A stretch of 64,000 nt of DNA, taken from NCBI GenBank assembly GCA_963700955.1, contig CAVOZH010000012.1, positions 558,001-622,000 on the forward strand, read 5' to 3'. Each line of letters begins with the position of its first letter. The first letter of the stretch is position 1. The notes under the pieces are model-generated. The model saw only the letters and a list, made by a program, of their open reading frames with translations. It searched no databases and was not told where the DNA came from. Origin of the DNA: Nocardioides_C sp963700955. Its GTDB lineage: Bacteria; Actinomycetota; Actinomycetes; Propionibacteriales; Nocardioidaceae. Positions 32,525 through 40,411 of the stretch are shown piece after piece. A program made the translations under genes and the position numbers.

Positions 32525-33708
32525 GCGGCGGGTGCTCCCTCCGTGGGGGCTGCGCCGTACTTCGCGATGATCTTGTCGCGCTTGCGCGGGTGAAGGTTGG
32601 CGCGGGTGATGTCGCCGTCGAAGTGGGCGAGCACCCTCTTGTCCATGACGTGGCGCCAGATCGCCGGCACCCAGGTCAGCACGATCATCCCGGCGTACCC
32701 GGTGGGCAGGACCGGGGACTCCTTGAAGTCACGCAGCGCCTGGTAGCGACGGGTCGGGTTGGCGTGGTGGTCGCTGTGCCGCTGCAGGTGGTAGAGCAGC
32801 ACGTTCGTGCCGATGTTGTTGGAGTTCCAGCTGTGGCTCGGGTTGACCCGCTCGTAGCGGCCCGACTCGGTCCTCTGGCGCAGCATGCCGTAGTGCTCGA
32901 GGTAGTTCACCGACTCCAGGAGCCAGATGCCGACCACCGCCTGGATGACGAGGTAGGGGAAGATCTCCCAACCGAAGGCGAGCATCAGGCCGCCCCAGAG
33001 GACGACCGACATCGCCCAACTGCTGAGGACGTCGTTGTGCAGGGTCCACGGCGACTGCTTACGGCGCTCGAGGCGACGCTTCTCCAGACCCCAGGAGCTC
33101 GTCAGGCTTCCCCAGACAGTGCGCGGCAAGAAACCCCACACGGTCTCGCCGACCCGTGAGCTGGCCGGGTCCTCCGGCGTGGCCACGCGGACGTGGTGGC
33201 CGCGGTTGTGCTCGATGAAGAAGTGGCCGTAGAACGGCTGGGCCAGAGCGACCCGGGCGAACCAGCGCTCGTGCTGCTCCTTCTTGTGCCCTAGCTCGTG
33301 TGCGGTGTTGATCGCGATCCCCGCCACCATGCCGATGCCGAGTGAGAGGCCGATCTTGTCGGCCACGCCGAGGCCGCCGTTGCCGAGCATCCAGGCGCCC
33401 CAGACGAGGGAGAGGTACTGCACCGGGATGAAGGCGTAGGTCACCCAGCGGTAGTACTTGTCGTTCTCGAGGCTCTCGATGACCTCGTCGGGCGGGTTGT
33501 TCGGGTCCAGGCCCGTCAGGAGGTCGACCAGCGGGATGATGCCGAACACGAACACCGGCCCGAACCACCAGAACAGGTCGAGGCCTGTGGTCGCGACCAG
33601 CGCCCAGGCGGCGAAGGGCACCAGCGGCATGACCGCGCCCATGATCCACAGGTAACGCTTGCCGTCACGCCACTCGACCTGCGTGGCCGGCACGGACTGC
33701 ACTGCCAT
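32521..33708 (-). CDS. alkB: Alkane 1-monooxygenase
   Basis: Integral membrane di-iron hydroxylase that oxidises medium- to long-chain n-alkanes to 1-alcohols, using electrons from rubredoxin. 395 residues. The histidine boxes HELGHKKE, EHNRGHHVRV, NYLEHYGM and LQRHSDHHANPTR are all present, between six hydrophobic segments. The ATG at 33708 with GGAG about 9 nt upstream is chosen over an in-frame start 5 codons earlier. Operon alkB-rubA-small ORF-tetR, all with ATGA junctions. This insert separates cdsA from rlmN, which are closer in related genera. Confidence 0.95.
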   Translation of the reverse strand: MAVQSVPATQVEWRDGKRYLWIMGAVMPLVPFAAWALVATTGLDLFWWFGPVFVFGIIPLVDLLTGLDPNNPPDEVIESLENDKYYRWVTYAFIPVQYLSLVWGAWMLGNGGLGVADKIGLSLGIGMVAGIAINTAHELGHKKEQHERWFARVALAQPFYGHFFIEHNRGHHVRVATPEDPASSRVGETVWGFLPRTVWGSLTSSWGLEKRRLERRKQSPWTLHNDVLSSWAMSVVLWGGLMLAFGWEIFPYLVIQAVVGIWLLESVNYLEHYGMLRQRTESGRYERVNPSHSWNSNNIGTNVLLYHLQRHSDHHANPTRRYQALRDFKESPVLPTGYAGMIVLTWVPAIWRHVMDKRVLAHFDGDITRANLHPRKRDKIIAKYGAAPTEGAPAA

Positions 33709-33759
33709 GTCGTCGCTCCTCACTCCGCGGGCGCCGCGCCAGCGGGTTTACAGAAACGT

Positions 33760-33800
33760 AGCGAGTGTCAAGCAGGCTGACAAGAGGTCGGCGAATGTCA
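33760..33800 (-). promoter_or_regulatory. alkB promoter/operator with three TGTCA half-sites
   Basis: Plus-strand TGTCA (33766-33770), TGACA (33778-33782; inverted, 7-bp spacer) and TGTCA (33796-33800). GCGAGTGTCAA and GCGAATGTCAA are near-direct repeats 30 bp apart. On the minus strand two of these read TTGACA and could serve as -35 boxes for alkB. This is a likely site for the TetR-family protein encoded in the operon. Confidence 0.5.
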
Positions 33801-34030
33801 ATTTCGCCTGGTCTCGACCACCCAGAGGTCGGGCATCCGTAGCCGGGTCCAGGCGTCGACGTCGGGAGGCAGCCCGGTCAGCTCGGCGACGAGCAGCATC
33901 CAGGCGGTGCCATGCCCGGACCGGACGGTCTCGTCGTCGGGACGCCCGACGAGGATCCGGCGTACGGCGGGCAGCAGCGACGACCGTCACCCTGCTGTCG
34001 GTGAGCCGTCTCGCCGTCTCGAGCGCCTTC
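33798..34030 (-). pseudogene. Remnant of a histidine phosphatase-family gene
   Basis: Minus-strand DNA between cdsA and alkB encodes two out-of-frame pieces. One reads EKALETARRLTDSRVTVV. The other, ending at a TGA at 33798-33800, contains GHGTAWMLLVAELTG, then RLRMPDLWVVETRRN. The latter resembles the C-terminal second-histidine region of phosphoglycerate mutase-like phosphatases. No start codon and no N-terminal RHG motif remain. I read it as a frameshifted, truncated relic; the assignment is tentative. Confidence 0.4.
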
Positions 34031-34033
34031 TCC

Positions 34034-34885
34034 TCAGGAGACGGGAACGAAGTAGAGCAGGATCAGCCAGGTCGGTGCGACTGTCGCGAGCAGCGAGTCG
34101 AGGCGGTCCATGAGGCCGCCATGGCCCGGGATGATCGCGGACATGTCCTTGATCCCGAGGTCGCGCTTGATCACGGACTCGCACAGGTCGCCGAGGGTGG
34201 CCATGACGACCGCGACCAGGCCGAGGAGGACTCCCACCCACCAGTCACCGTCGAGCAGGTACACCACGCTCGCCCAGCCGACGGCGACGCAGAAGACCGC
34301 CGACCCGGCGAAACCTTCCCATGACTTCTTGGGCGAGATGACCGGGGCCATGGGGTGCTTGCCGGCCAGGACCCCGACGAAGTAGCCGCCGATGTCGGAG
34401 GCGATCGTGACGAGGATGAACGTGAGGACCCGCAGTGGTCCGTCGTCCGGCCTGAGGAGGAGGGTCACGAACCCGGCGAGGAACGGGACGTAGACCGCGG
34501 TGAACACCCCCGCGGTGGCGTCGCGCACGAAGCCGTCCACTCCCCCGCGCAGCCGCCACAGCATCGAACCGAGGGCGGTCACGGCCAGGGCCGTGACCAG
34601 CGCGGGGGCGCCTCCGAGGTAGGCGCCGACGAGCATCACCACCGCGCCGACGACCAGTGGCTCGAAGGGCAGCACGATGTCCTTCTCGGCAAGGGCCTGC
34701 TTGAGCTCCCAGACCCCGAGCAGGATCGCCGCGGTGACGACGATGACGAAGGCGGGCTTCCAGAAGAACAGCGATCCACCGATCAACGCCAGCAGCACGA
34801 CGGCTGAGGCGATGGCGGCGGGGAGGTTGCGTCCAGCGCGTCCGGTCGGGGCCGGAGCGCCCGACGGCGTCTCGGATGTGGTCAT
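34034..34885 (-). CDS. cdsA: Phosphatidate cytidylyltransferase (CDP-diglyceride synthase)
   Basis: Membrane enzyme that makes CDP-diacylglycerol from phosphatidate and CTP for phospholipid synthesis. 283 residues with about eight hydrophobic segments after a 25-residue polar N-terminus. The family signature is near the C-terminus: SPKKSWEGFAGS, then KRDLGIKDMSAIIPGHGGLMDRLDS with its metal-binding aspartates. It follows frr, as in most actinobacteria. Confidence 0.95.
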   Translation of the reverse strand: MTTSETPSGAPAPTGRAGRNLPAAIASAVVLLALIGGSLFFWKPAFVIVVTAAILLGVWELKQALAEKDIVLPFEPLVVGAVVMLVGAYLGGAPALVTALAVTALGSMLWRLRGGVDGFVRDATAGVFTAVYVPFLAGFVTLLLRPDDGPLRVLTFILVTIASDIGGYFVGVLAGKHPMAPVISPKKSWEGFAGSAVFCVAVGWASVVYLLDGDWWVGVLLGLVAVVMATLGDLCESVIKRDLGIKDMSAIIPGHGGLMDRLDSLLATVAPTWLILLYFVPVS

Positions 34886-34899
34886 GGAGTGGTCGGCGC

Positions 34900-35457
34900 T
34901 CAGACCTCGAGCAGCTCGGCTTCCTTGTGCTTGAGCATCTCGTCGATGGTGTCGGTGTGCTTCTTGGTGAGGCCGTCGAGGCGCTTCTCGGCCCCGGTGA
35001 CGTCGTCCTTGCCGACCTCGCCGTCCTTCTCCATCTTGTCGAGGGCCTGCTTGGCGTGACGCCGGATGTTGCGGATCGCGATCTTGCCGTCCTCGGCCTT
35101 GGTCTTGGCGACCTTGATGTACTCCTTGCGACGCTCCTCCGTGAGCTCGGGGAGCACGACGCGCAGGGTCTTGCCGTCGTTGGTCGGGTTGACGCCGAGG
35201 TCGGAGTCGCGGATCGCCCGCTCGATGGCGGTCATCGCGCCCATGTCGTAGGGCGCCACGATCACGACCCGGGCCTCGGGGACGGTGAAGGAGGCCAGCT
35301 GCTGGAGCGGCGTGGGGTTGCCGTAGTAGTCAGCGGTGATCTTCTGGAACATCGACGGGTGCGCACGCCCGGTGCGGATCGCCGCGAAGTCCTCACGGGT
35401 GACCTCCACGGCCTTGTCCATCTTCTGGTCGGCCTCGTTGAGGGTCTGGCTGATCAC
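34900..35457 (-). CDS. frr: Ribosome recycling factor
   Basis: Releases ribosomes from mRNA after termination, together with EF-G. 185 residues, the standard length. Recognisable parts include the N-terminal helix with REDFAAIRTGRAHP, the domain II stretch YYGNPTPLQQLASFTVPEAR, and the C-terminal helix RNIRRHAKQALDKMEKDG. A GTG at 35457 is the start, with AAGGAG about 6 nt upstream; the frame continues upstream without homology. Confidence 0.97.
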   Translation of the reverse strand: MISQTLNEADQKMDKAVEVTREDFAAIRTGRAHPSMFQKITADYYGNPTPLQQLASFTVPEARVVIVAPYDMGAMTAIERAIRDSDLGVNPTNDGKTLRVVLPELTEERRKEYIKVAKTKAEDGKIAIRNIRRHAKQALDKMEKDGEVGKDDVTGAEKRLDGLTKKHTDTIDEMLKHKEAELLEV

Positions 35458-35548
35458 GGCTGCTCCTTGATGCTGGTCAGGTTCACGTCGGGATGGCGAC
35501 GCGGCTCGTCGGGTCTGAGCCGTCGCCGGGTGGCTGCTTCGGCGCAGG

Positions 35549-36265
35549 TCAGACGGTCCGCGACACCGTCGTACCGATCTTCTCACCCTGGACGACCCGG
35601 GCGATGTTGCCCTCATCGGACAGGTTGAACACGATCATGCTGATGTCGTTGTCCCGGGCGAGGCTCACCGACGTCGCGTCGGCCACCTTCAGGCCGCGCG
35701 CGAGGAACTCGTCGTAGCTCAGCGCGTCGAACTTCACCGCGTCGCTGTGGACGTTCGGGTCGGCGTCGTACACCCCGTCCACGCCCTGCTTGCCCATCAG
35801 GATCACCTCGGCGCCGATCTCGAGCGCACGCTGGGCGGCGACGGTGTCGGTGGAGAAGTACGGCATTCCCGCGCCGGCGCCGAAGATCACGACGCGACCC
35901 TTCTCGAGGTGGCGGATCGCGCGGCGAGGGATGTACGGCTCGGCGACCTGGCCCATCGTGATCGCGGTCTGGACACGGGTCTCGACGCCCTGCTTCTCGA
36001 GGAAGTCCTGCAGCGCCAGGCAGTTCATCACCGTGCCGAGCATGCCCATGTAGTCGGCGCGGGACCGGTCCATGCCGCGCTGCTGCAGCTCGGCTCCCCG
36101 GAAGAAGTTGCCACCACCGACCACGACCGCGACCTGCACACCCTGGCGGACGACATCGGCGATCTCGCGGGCGATCTGGTTCACGACGTCGGGGTCGACG
36201 CCGATCTTGCCGCCGCCGAAGACCTCACCGGAGAGCTTGAGCAGGACCCGCTTGTAGGCCGTCAC
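35549..36265 (-). CDS. pyrH: UMP kinase
   Basis: Phosphorylates UMP to UDP in pyrimidine nucleotide synthesis. 238 residues, standard for the bacterial amino-acid-kinase-fold enzyme. Motifs are KRVLLKLSGEVFGG at the N-terminus, VVVGGGNFFRG, the UMP-contacting RADYMGMLGTVMNCLALQ, and ATSVSLARDNDISMIVF near the end. The GTG at 36265 is chosen by length and an AGGGA upstream. A terminator-like hairpin separates it from tsf. Confidence 0.96.
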   Translation of the reverse strand: MTAYKRVLLKLSGEVFGGGKIGVDPDVVNQIAREIADVVRQGVQVAVVVGGGNFFRGAELQQRGMDRSRADYMGMLGTVMNCLALQDFLEKQGVETRVQTAITMGQVAEPYIPRRAIRHLEKGRVVIFGAGAGMPYFSTDTVAAQRALEIGAEVILMGKQGVDGVYDADPNVHSDAVKFDALSYDEFLARGLKVADATSVSLARDNDISMIVFNLSDEGNIARVVQGEKIGTTVSRTV

Positions 36266-36306
36266 AGTGTTTCCCTTCGCGCGTGGCTGGGTGGTCACAG
36301 ACGAGA

Positions 36307-36350
36307 AGGCCGGTCCGTCGGACGCTGTGCTGCGCTCCAAGGACCGGCCT
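36307..36350 (-). terminator. Hairpin between tsf and pyrH
   Basis: AGGCCGGTCC (36307-36316) and GGACCGGCCT (36341-36350) form a 10-bp GC-rich stem with a 24-nt loop. On the minus strand it is followed by TCTCGTCT. It lies downstream of tsf and upstream of pyrH and probably terminates or attenuates tsf transcription. Confidence 0.65.
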
Positions 36351-36385
36351 CCTACGTCGTACGTCTTCGGGTGAACCCTAGTTGA

Positions 36386-37201
36386 TCAGGCCCCGACCTC
36401 GAAGCGAGCGAACCGCTTGACGGTGACACCGGCCTCGTCGAGGACGGCCTTCACCGTCTTCTTGCTCTCCTGCACCGACGGCTGGTCGAGCAGGGCGACC
36501 TCCTTGAAGAAGCCGTTGACGCGACCCTCGACGATCTTCGGCAGAGCCTGCTCCGGCTTGCCCTCCTCGCGAGCGGTCGCCTCGGCGATCTCGCGCTCCT
36601 TGGCCACGATGTCCGCGGGGACCTCGTCGCGGGAGACGTACTGCGGACGCATCGCGGCGATCTGCATCGCGGCGCCGCGAGCGACCTCGTCGTTGTCACC
36701 TTCGTACTCGACGAGCACGCCGACGGCCGGCGGGAGGTCCGCGGCACGACGGTGCATGTAGGTGGCGACCGGGCCCTCGAACACGGCGACGCGGCCGAGC
36801 TCGATCTTCTCGCCGATCTTGACCGCGAGAGTCTCGACGGTCTCGCCGACGGTGGAGTCACCGAGCTTGACGGCCTTCAGCGTCTCCGCGTCGCCGGCCT
36901 TCGCCTCGTCGGCGGCCGCGGCGATCTGCTGGGCCACCGCGACGAACTCGTCGCTCTTGGCCACGAAGTCGGTCTCAGAGTTGAGCTCGACCAGGGCGTG
37001 GCCGGAGGTCGCGACCAGGCCGGCGCTGGCGGTGCGCTCGGCGCCACGCTTGGCAGCCTTGGCGGTGCCCTTGACGCGGAGGATCTCGACGGCCTTGTCG
37101 AAGTCGCCGTCGGCCTCCTCGAGGGCCTTCTTGCTGTCCATCATGCCCGCGCTGGTGAGGTCGCGGAGCCGCTTGACGTCTGCGGCGGAAATGTTCGCCA
37201 T
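36386..37201 (-). CDS. tsf: Elongation factor Ts
   Basis: Guanine-nucleotide exchange factor for EF-Tu. 271 residues, as in other actinobacteria. The N-terminal UBA-like domain has VKRLRDLTSAGMMDSKKALEE, and the core has TDFVAKSDEF, the EF-Tu-contacting TDFV motif. It lies downstream of rpsB with a hairpin in the 118-bp gap, the usual rpsB-tsf arrangement. Confidence 0.97.
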   Translation of the reverse strand: MANISAADVKRLRDLTSAGMMDSKKALEEADGDFDKAVEILRVKGTAKAAKRGAERTASAGLVATSGHALVELNSETDFVAKSDEFVAVAQQIAAAADEAKAGDAETLKAVKLGDSTVGETVETLAVKIGEKIELGRVAVFEGPVATYMHRRAADLPPAVGVLVEYEGDNDEVARGAAMQIAAMRPQYVSRDEVPADIVAKEREIAEATAREEGKPEQALPKIVEGRVNGFFKEVALLDQPSVQESKKTVKAVLDEAGVTVKRFARFEVGA

Positions 37202-37268
37202 GAGTCTTTTCGTCCCTCGGGTTCGTGGATGGAGTGGGAGTTGCGGCCGTGGCCGCTGGCCGGTGCGA

Positions 37269-37304
37269 GGTGGGTACGACGGTCAGCCGAGCGTCGTACC
37301 CACC
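37269..37304 (-). terminator. Hairpin between rpsB and tsf
   Basis: GGTGGGTACGACG (37269-37281) and CGTCGTACCCACC (37292-37304) form a perfect 13-bp stem with a 10-nt loop. No T-run follows on the minus strand, so it may attenuate or process the rpsB-tsf transcript instead of ending it fully. Confidence 0.55.
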
Positions 37305-37319
37305 CTCACCTGCGCTTCG

Positions 37320-38252
37320 TCAGGCCTGCTCGGCCTCGGCGCCGCCGCTGACAGGGGCGTCGCTGGGGGCGGCAGCCTCGGTGGCCTCGGTGGAGGCACC
37401 GGTCGACTCGGCGGCCGGGGTCTCGGTCGCCGCGGCGTCGCCGCCGGTCGCCTCGACGGCGGCCTTGTCGGCGTCGCCCTGGAGGAGCTCACGCTCCCAC
37501 TCGGCGAGCGGCTCCTCGGAGCCGAGCTCGGCGCCGGTGGCGGCCTCGCCTGACTTCGCGCCGGAGCGGGCCATGAGGCCGTCGGCGACGGCGTCGGCAA
37601 CCACGCGGGTCAGCAGCGAGACGGCGCGGATCGCGTCGTCGTTGCCCGGGATCGGGAAGTCGACCTCGTCGGGGTCGCAGTTGGTGTCCAGGATGCCGAT
37701 GATCGGGATCCGGAGCTTGCGAGCCTCCTCGACGGCGAGGTGCTCCTTCTTCGTGTCGACGATCCACACCGCGGAGGGGGTGCGGGTCATGTCGCGGATG
37801 CCACCAAGCGTCTTGTCGAGCTTGATCTGCTCGCGCTTCATGTGCAGCAGCTCCTTCTTGGTGCGACCGCTGCCCGCGACGTTGTCGAAGTCGATCTCGT
37901 CGAGCTCCTTGAGGCGGTTGATGCGCTGGTGCACCGTCTGGAAGTTGGTGAGCATGCCACCGAGCCAGCGCTGGTTGACATACGGCATACCGACGCGGGT
38001 CGCCTGCTCGGCGATCGCCTCCTGGGCCTGCTTCTTGGTGCCGACGAACATCACGGTGCCGCCCTTGGCGACGGTGTCCTTGATGAACGCGTAGCCGCGG
38101 TCGATGTAGGCCAGCGACTGCTGCAGGTCGATGATGTAGATGCCGTTGCGCTCGGTCATGATGAAGCGCTTCATCTTGGGGTTCCAGCGACGGGTCTGGT
38201 GCCCGAAGTGGACGCCGCTCTCGAGGAGCTGGCGCATGGTGACGACGGCCAT
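37320..38252 (-). CDS. rpsB: 30S ribosomal protein S2
   Basis: Small-subunit ribosomal protein of 310 residues. The N-terminal MRQLLESGVHFGHQTRRWNPKM and the central WLGGMLTNF and VDTKKEHLAVEEARKLRIPIIGILDTNCDP are S2 hallmarks. After about residue 235 it continues into a low-complexity Ala/Glu/Thr/Ser-rich tail (EATGGDAAATETPAAES and so on), roughly 60 residues beyond the usual core. An AGGAGG lies about 10 nt before the ATG at 38252. Confidence 0.96.
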   Translation of the reverse strand: MAVVTMRQLLESGVHFGHQTRRWNPKMKRFIMTERNGIYIIDLQQSLAYIDRGYAFIKDTVAKGGTVMFVGTKKQAQEAIAEQATRVGMPYVNQRWLGGMLTNFQTVHQRINRLKELDEIDFDNVAGSGRTKKELLHMKREQIKLDKTLGGIRDMTRTPSAVWIVDTKKEHLAVEEARKLRIPIIGILDTNCDPDEVDFPIPGNDDAIRAVSLLTRVVADAVADGLMARSGAKSGEAATGAELGSEEPLAEWERELLQGDADKAAVEATGGDAAATETPAAESTGASTEATEAAAPSDAPVSGGAEAEQA

Positions 38253-38669
38253 GCCGATCGTTCCTCCTGGTCGTGTGACCCCCACGCACGGGCGCGCGCA
38301 CGCACGACCTCACGGTCACGGGGTGCGTCGACTCGCGCGAACGGGTCGCTCTCAGTTGTCGCAGGGAGACGGGTGTCCCCTGCCCTGACGCCCGGCGCGT
38401 TCCCCACCCCTGACGGCCGGGCCGACCGGGGACTGACGGGGGACGACGCCCGTGGATGAGCCGGCGAGCCGGTTCGGTCACGGAGACGAGCGTGCGAAGT
38501 ACAACCTGTGCTGTGTGCACGGGTTGCCACCGTCGAGTCTAGACGAGTCCGGCCCGACTCGGCGAATCAGCCGGGCCACCTAGCGTCCACAGCACCCGCT
38601 GGGACCCGGCTGTCCCGAGCCTTCGGCGCCGTGGTTGGTACGACGGTGGCTCCCCCGGATGCTCGAGTC
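38253..38669. other. Divergent intergenic region between rpsB and the M23 peptidase gene
   Basis: About 417 bp without a gene. It must hold the rpsB promoter and leader on the minus strand and the M23 promoter on the plus strand. TAGCGT at 38581-38586 is a possible -10 for the latter. I see several GC-rich dyads in the rpsB leader but no known riboswitch. Feedback by S2 on its own leader is known in other bacteria and cannot be confirmed here. Confidence 0.4.
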
Positions 38670-39356
38670 ATGACCCCCACCGTCGTGCACCTGCTCAGCC
38701 TGCTGATCGCGATCTCGCCTGGAGTGGCCGGGTCAGCCGGCCCGACCAGCTCAGCGATCTCGCCCGGGTCGGTGGCCTCTGCCGTCGGCGTGTGGCCGCT
38801 GGATCCTCAGCCGGCCCTGGTGGCCGGGTTCGACCCGCCGCTGAGCCGCTATGGGGCCGGGCATCGCGGCGTCGACCTGGCTGGTTCTCCCGGCCAGGCC
38901 GTCCGCGCCGCCGCGGCAGGGCGGGTGACCTTCGCCGGATCGCTCGCGGGACGCGGGGTGGTCGTCGTGAACCACGGGTCGACCCGGACCACGTATCAGC
39001 CGGTCGAGGCGTCGGTGAAGGTCGGGACCGAGGTCGCGGCAGGCGAGCACATAGGCACGCTGCAGACGTTCGGCAGCCACTGCTCACCCGACGCCTGCCT
39101 CCACTGGGGCCTCATCGAGGGGGACACCTACCTCGACCCTCTGACGCTGGTGGGTGACGGACCTGTTCGACTCCTCCCGCTGTTCGGCACGGTCGTGTCC
39201 TCGCCAGGAGGGACTCCCAGCGGGCTCATCGGCTCCCGAGCGGTCAGCAGCTCAGATCCGGCAGGAGGCGGTCTGAGCACGCGCCCGGAGCCCTTCACCG
39301 TGCCTAGGCACGTGGGTGTGCCTGGCGGTACGCCTGCCGGAGACGGTCCGTGGTGA
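38670..39356 (+). CDS. M23-family metallopeptidase, secreted
   Basis: A 228-residue cell-wall hydrolase-like protein. A hydrophobic signal sequence, VVHLLSLLIAISPGVAGSAG, is at the N-terminus. The LytM domain follows, with the zinc ligands in HRGVDLAG (H and D) and LHWG. The usual HxH motif is CLHWG here, so the first histidine is replaced by cysteine, as in the mycobacterial Rv2891 type as far as I recall. The last 45 residues are unstructured. The ATG at 38670 is chosen because it opens directly onto the signal peptide. It neighbours xerC and rpsB as in Mycobacterium. Confidence 0.85.
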   Translation: MTPTVVHLLSLLIAISPGVAGSAGPTSSAISPGSVASAVGVWPLDPQPALVAGFDPPLSRYGAGHRGVDLAGSPGQAVRAAAAGRVTFAGSLAGRGVVVVNHGSTRTTYQPVEASVKVGTEVAAGEHIGTLQTFGSHCSPDACLHWGLIEGDTYLDPLTLVGDGPVRLLPLFGTVVSSPGGTPSGLIGSRAVSSSDPAGGGLSTRPEPFTVPRHVGVPGGTPAGDGPW

Positions 39357-40353
39357 CGTGCGTGTAGATCTGGGTGGTGGCCAAGGAGGCGTGTCCGAGC
39401 AGCTCCTGGACACTGCGGAGGTCGGCCCCGCCCTCGAGCAGATGGGTGGCTGCGGTGTGACGCAGCCCGTGAGGACCTAGGTCAGGCGCGCCAGGGACAT
39501 CTGCCAGCCGAGCGTGAACCATCGTGCGCACCGCGCGCTGGTCGACCCGGCGGCCGCGGACGCCGAGGAACAGCGCCGGCCCGGAGCCGCTCACCGCCAG
39601 CTGCGGTCTGCCTGCTGAGAGCCATGTGGCTACGGCCAGCTCCGCCGGGCGCCCGTACGGCACCGTGCGCTCCTTGCGTCCCTTGCCGAGCACGCGTACG
39701 ACACGCCGCTCACCGTCCACGTCGTCGACGTCGAGCCCGCACAGCTCGCCTACGCGGATTCCCGTGGCGTAGAGCAGCTCGAGGATCGCCACATCCCGCA
39801 AGCCGACCGCGCTCCCGTCGTCAGCGCGCACGGCAGCAGCCTCCAGCAGCTCTCGCGCCTCGTCTCGTCGCAGGGCCGCCGGCAGGGTGCGATGCGCCTT
39901 CGGCGAGCCGAGCAAGGCACCCGCGTCCAGCTCGGCACGTCCGGTGCGCTGGGCCCAGGCTGTGAACACTCGGACAGCCGTGGCACGCCGCGCCAGCGTG
40001 GTTCGCGCGAGCCCACGCGTCTGCTGCTTCGCAAGCCAGCTTCGCAGGCTGCGCACGTCCAGGGTGCCGACGTCCGTGTGCCCGAGCAGCGCGGCATGCT
40101 CGAGCATTCCGGCGATGTCGCCCACGTACGCGCGCACGGTGTGCTCGGTGAGATCTCGTTCGGACACGAGATGGCGCTCGTATGCCGCGAGCGCCAACGC
40201 CATCGACTCGGGAAGCACGGCCTCTGCAGTCTCCCCGGCATCGCCGCCGTCACCGCCGACGTCGCTTCCCGCGTCGGCGTGCGTGTCGGTGTCCGGCTCA
40301 TCCCCCGCTTCCGCGCCAGCAACGGGGGCCACCGCGTCACGATCCTGCGTCAC
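39304..40353 (-). CDS. xerC: Tyrosine recombinase XerC
   Basis: Site-specific recombinase that resolves chromosome dimers at dif with XerD. 349 residues. The first ~45 residues are an acidic, low-complexity extension. The core-binding SAM-like domain follows (ALAAYERHLVSERDLTEHTVRAY). The catalytic domain has the arginine in ATGIRVGEL, the HxxR in GPHGLRHTAATHLL, the histidine in LLGHASL and the tyrosine in TTQIYTHV. Its 3' end overlaps the 3' end of the convergent M23 gene by 53 bp. Confidence 0.93.
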   Translation of the reverse strand: MTQDRDAVAPVAGAEAGDEPDTDTHADAGSDVGGDGGDAGETAEAVLPESMALALAAYERHLVSERDLTEHTVRAYVGDIAGMLEHAALLGHTDVGTLDVRSLRSWLAKQQTRGLARTTLARRATAVRVFTAWAQRTGRAELDAGALLGSPKAHRTLPAALRRDEARELLEAAAVRADDGSAVGLRDVAILELLYATGIRVGELCGLDVDDVDGERRVVRVLGKGRKERTVPYGRPAELAVATWLSAGRPQLAVSGSGPALFLGVRGRRVDQRAVRTMVHARLADVPGAPDLGPHGLRHTAATHLLEGGADLRSVQELLGHASLATTQIYTHVTTDRLRQAYRQAHPRA

Positions 40354-40411
40354 ACCGCGAGGTTACGCGCCGCGCGGCCCTCTGATCAGTTGCGACGCGG
40401 CTGGGCCGTGA

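Noticed and set aside
33833..33842. Another ATCCGTAGCC match to the cluster motif
   Set aside because: It lies within the phosphatase relic, far from any start codon, so I treat it as chance.
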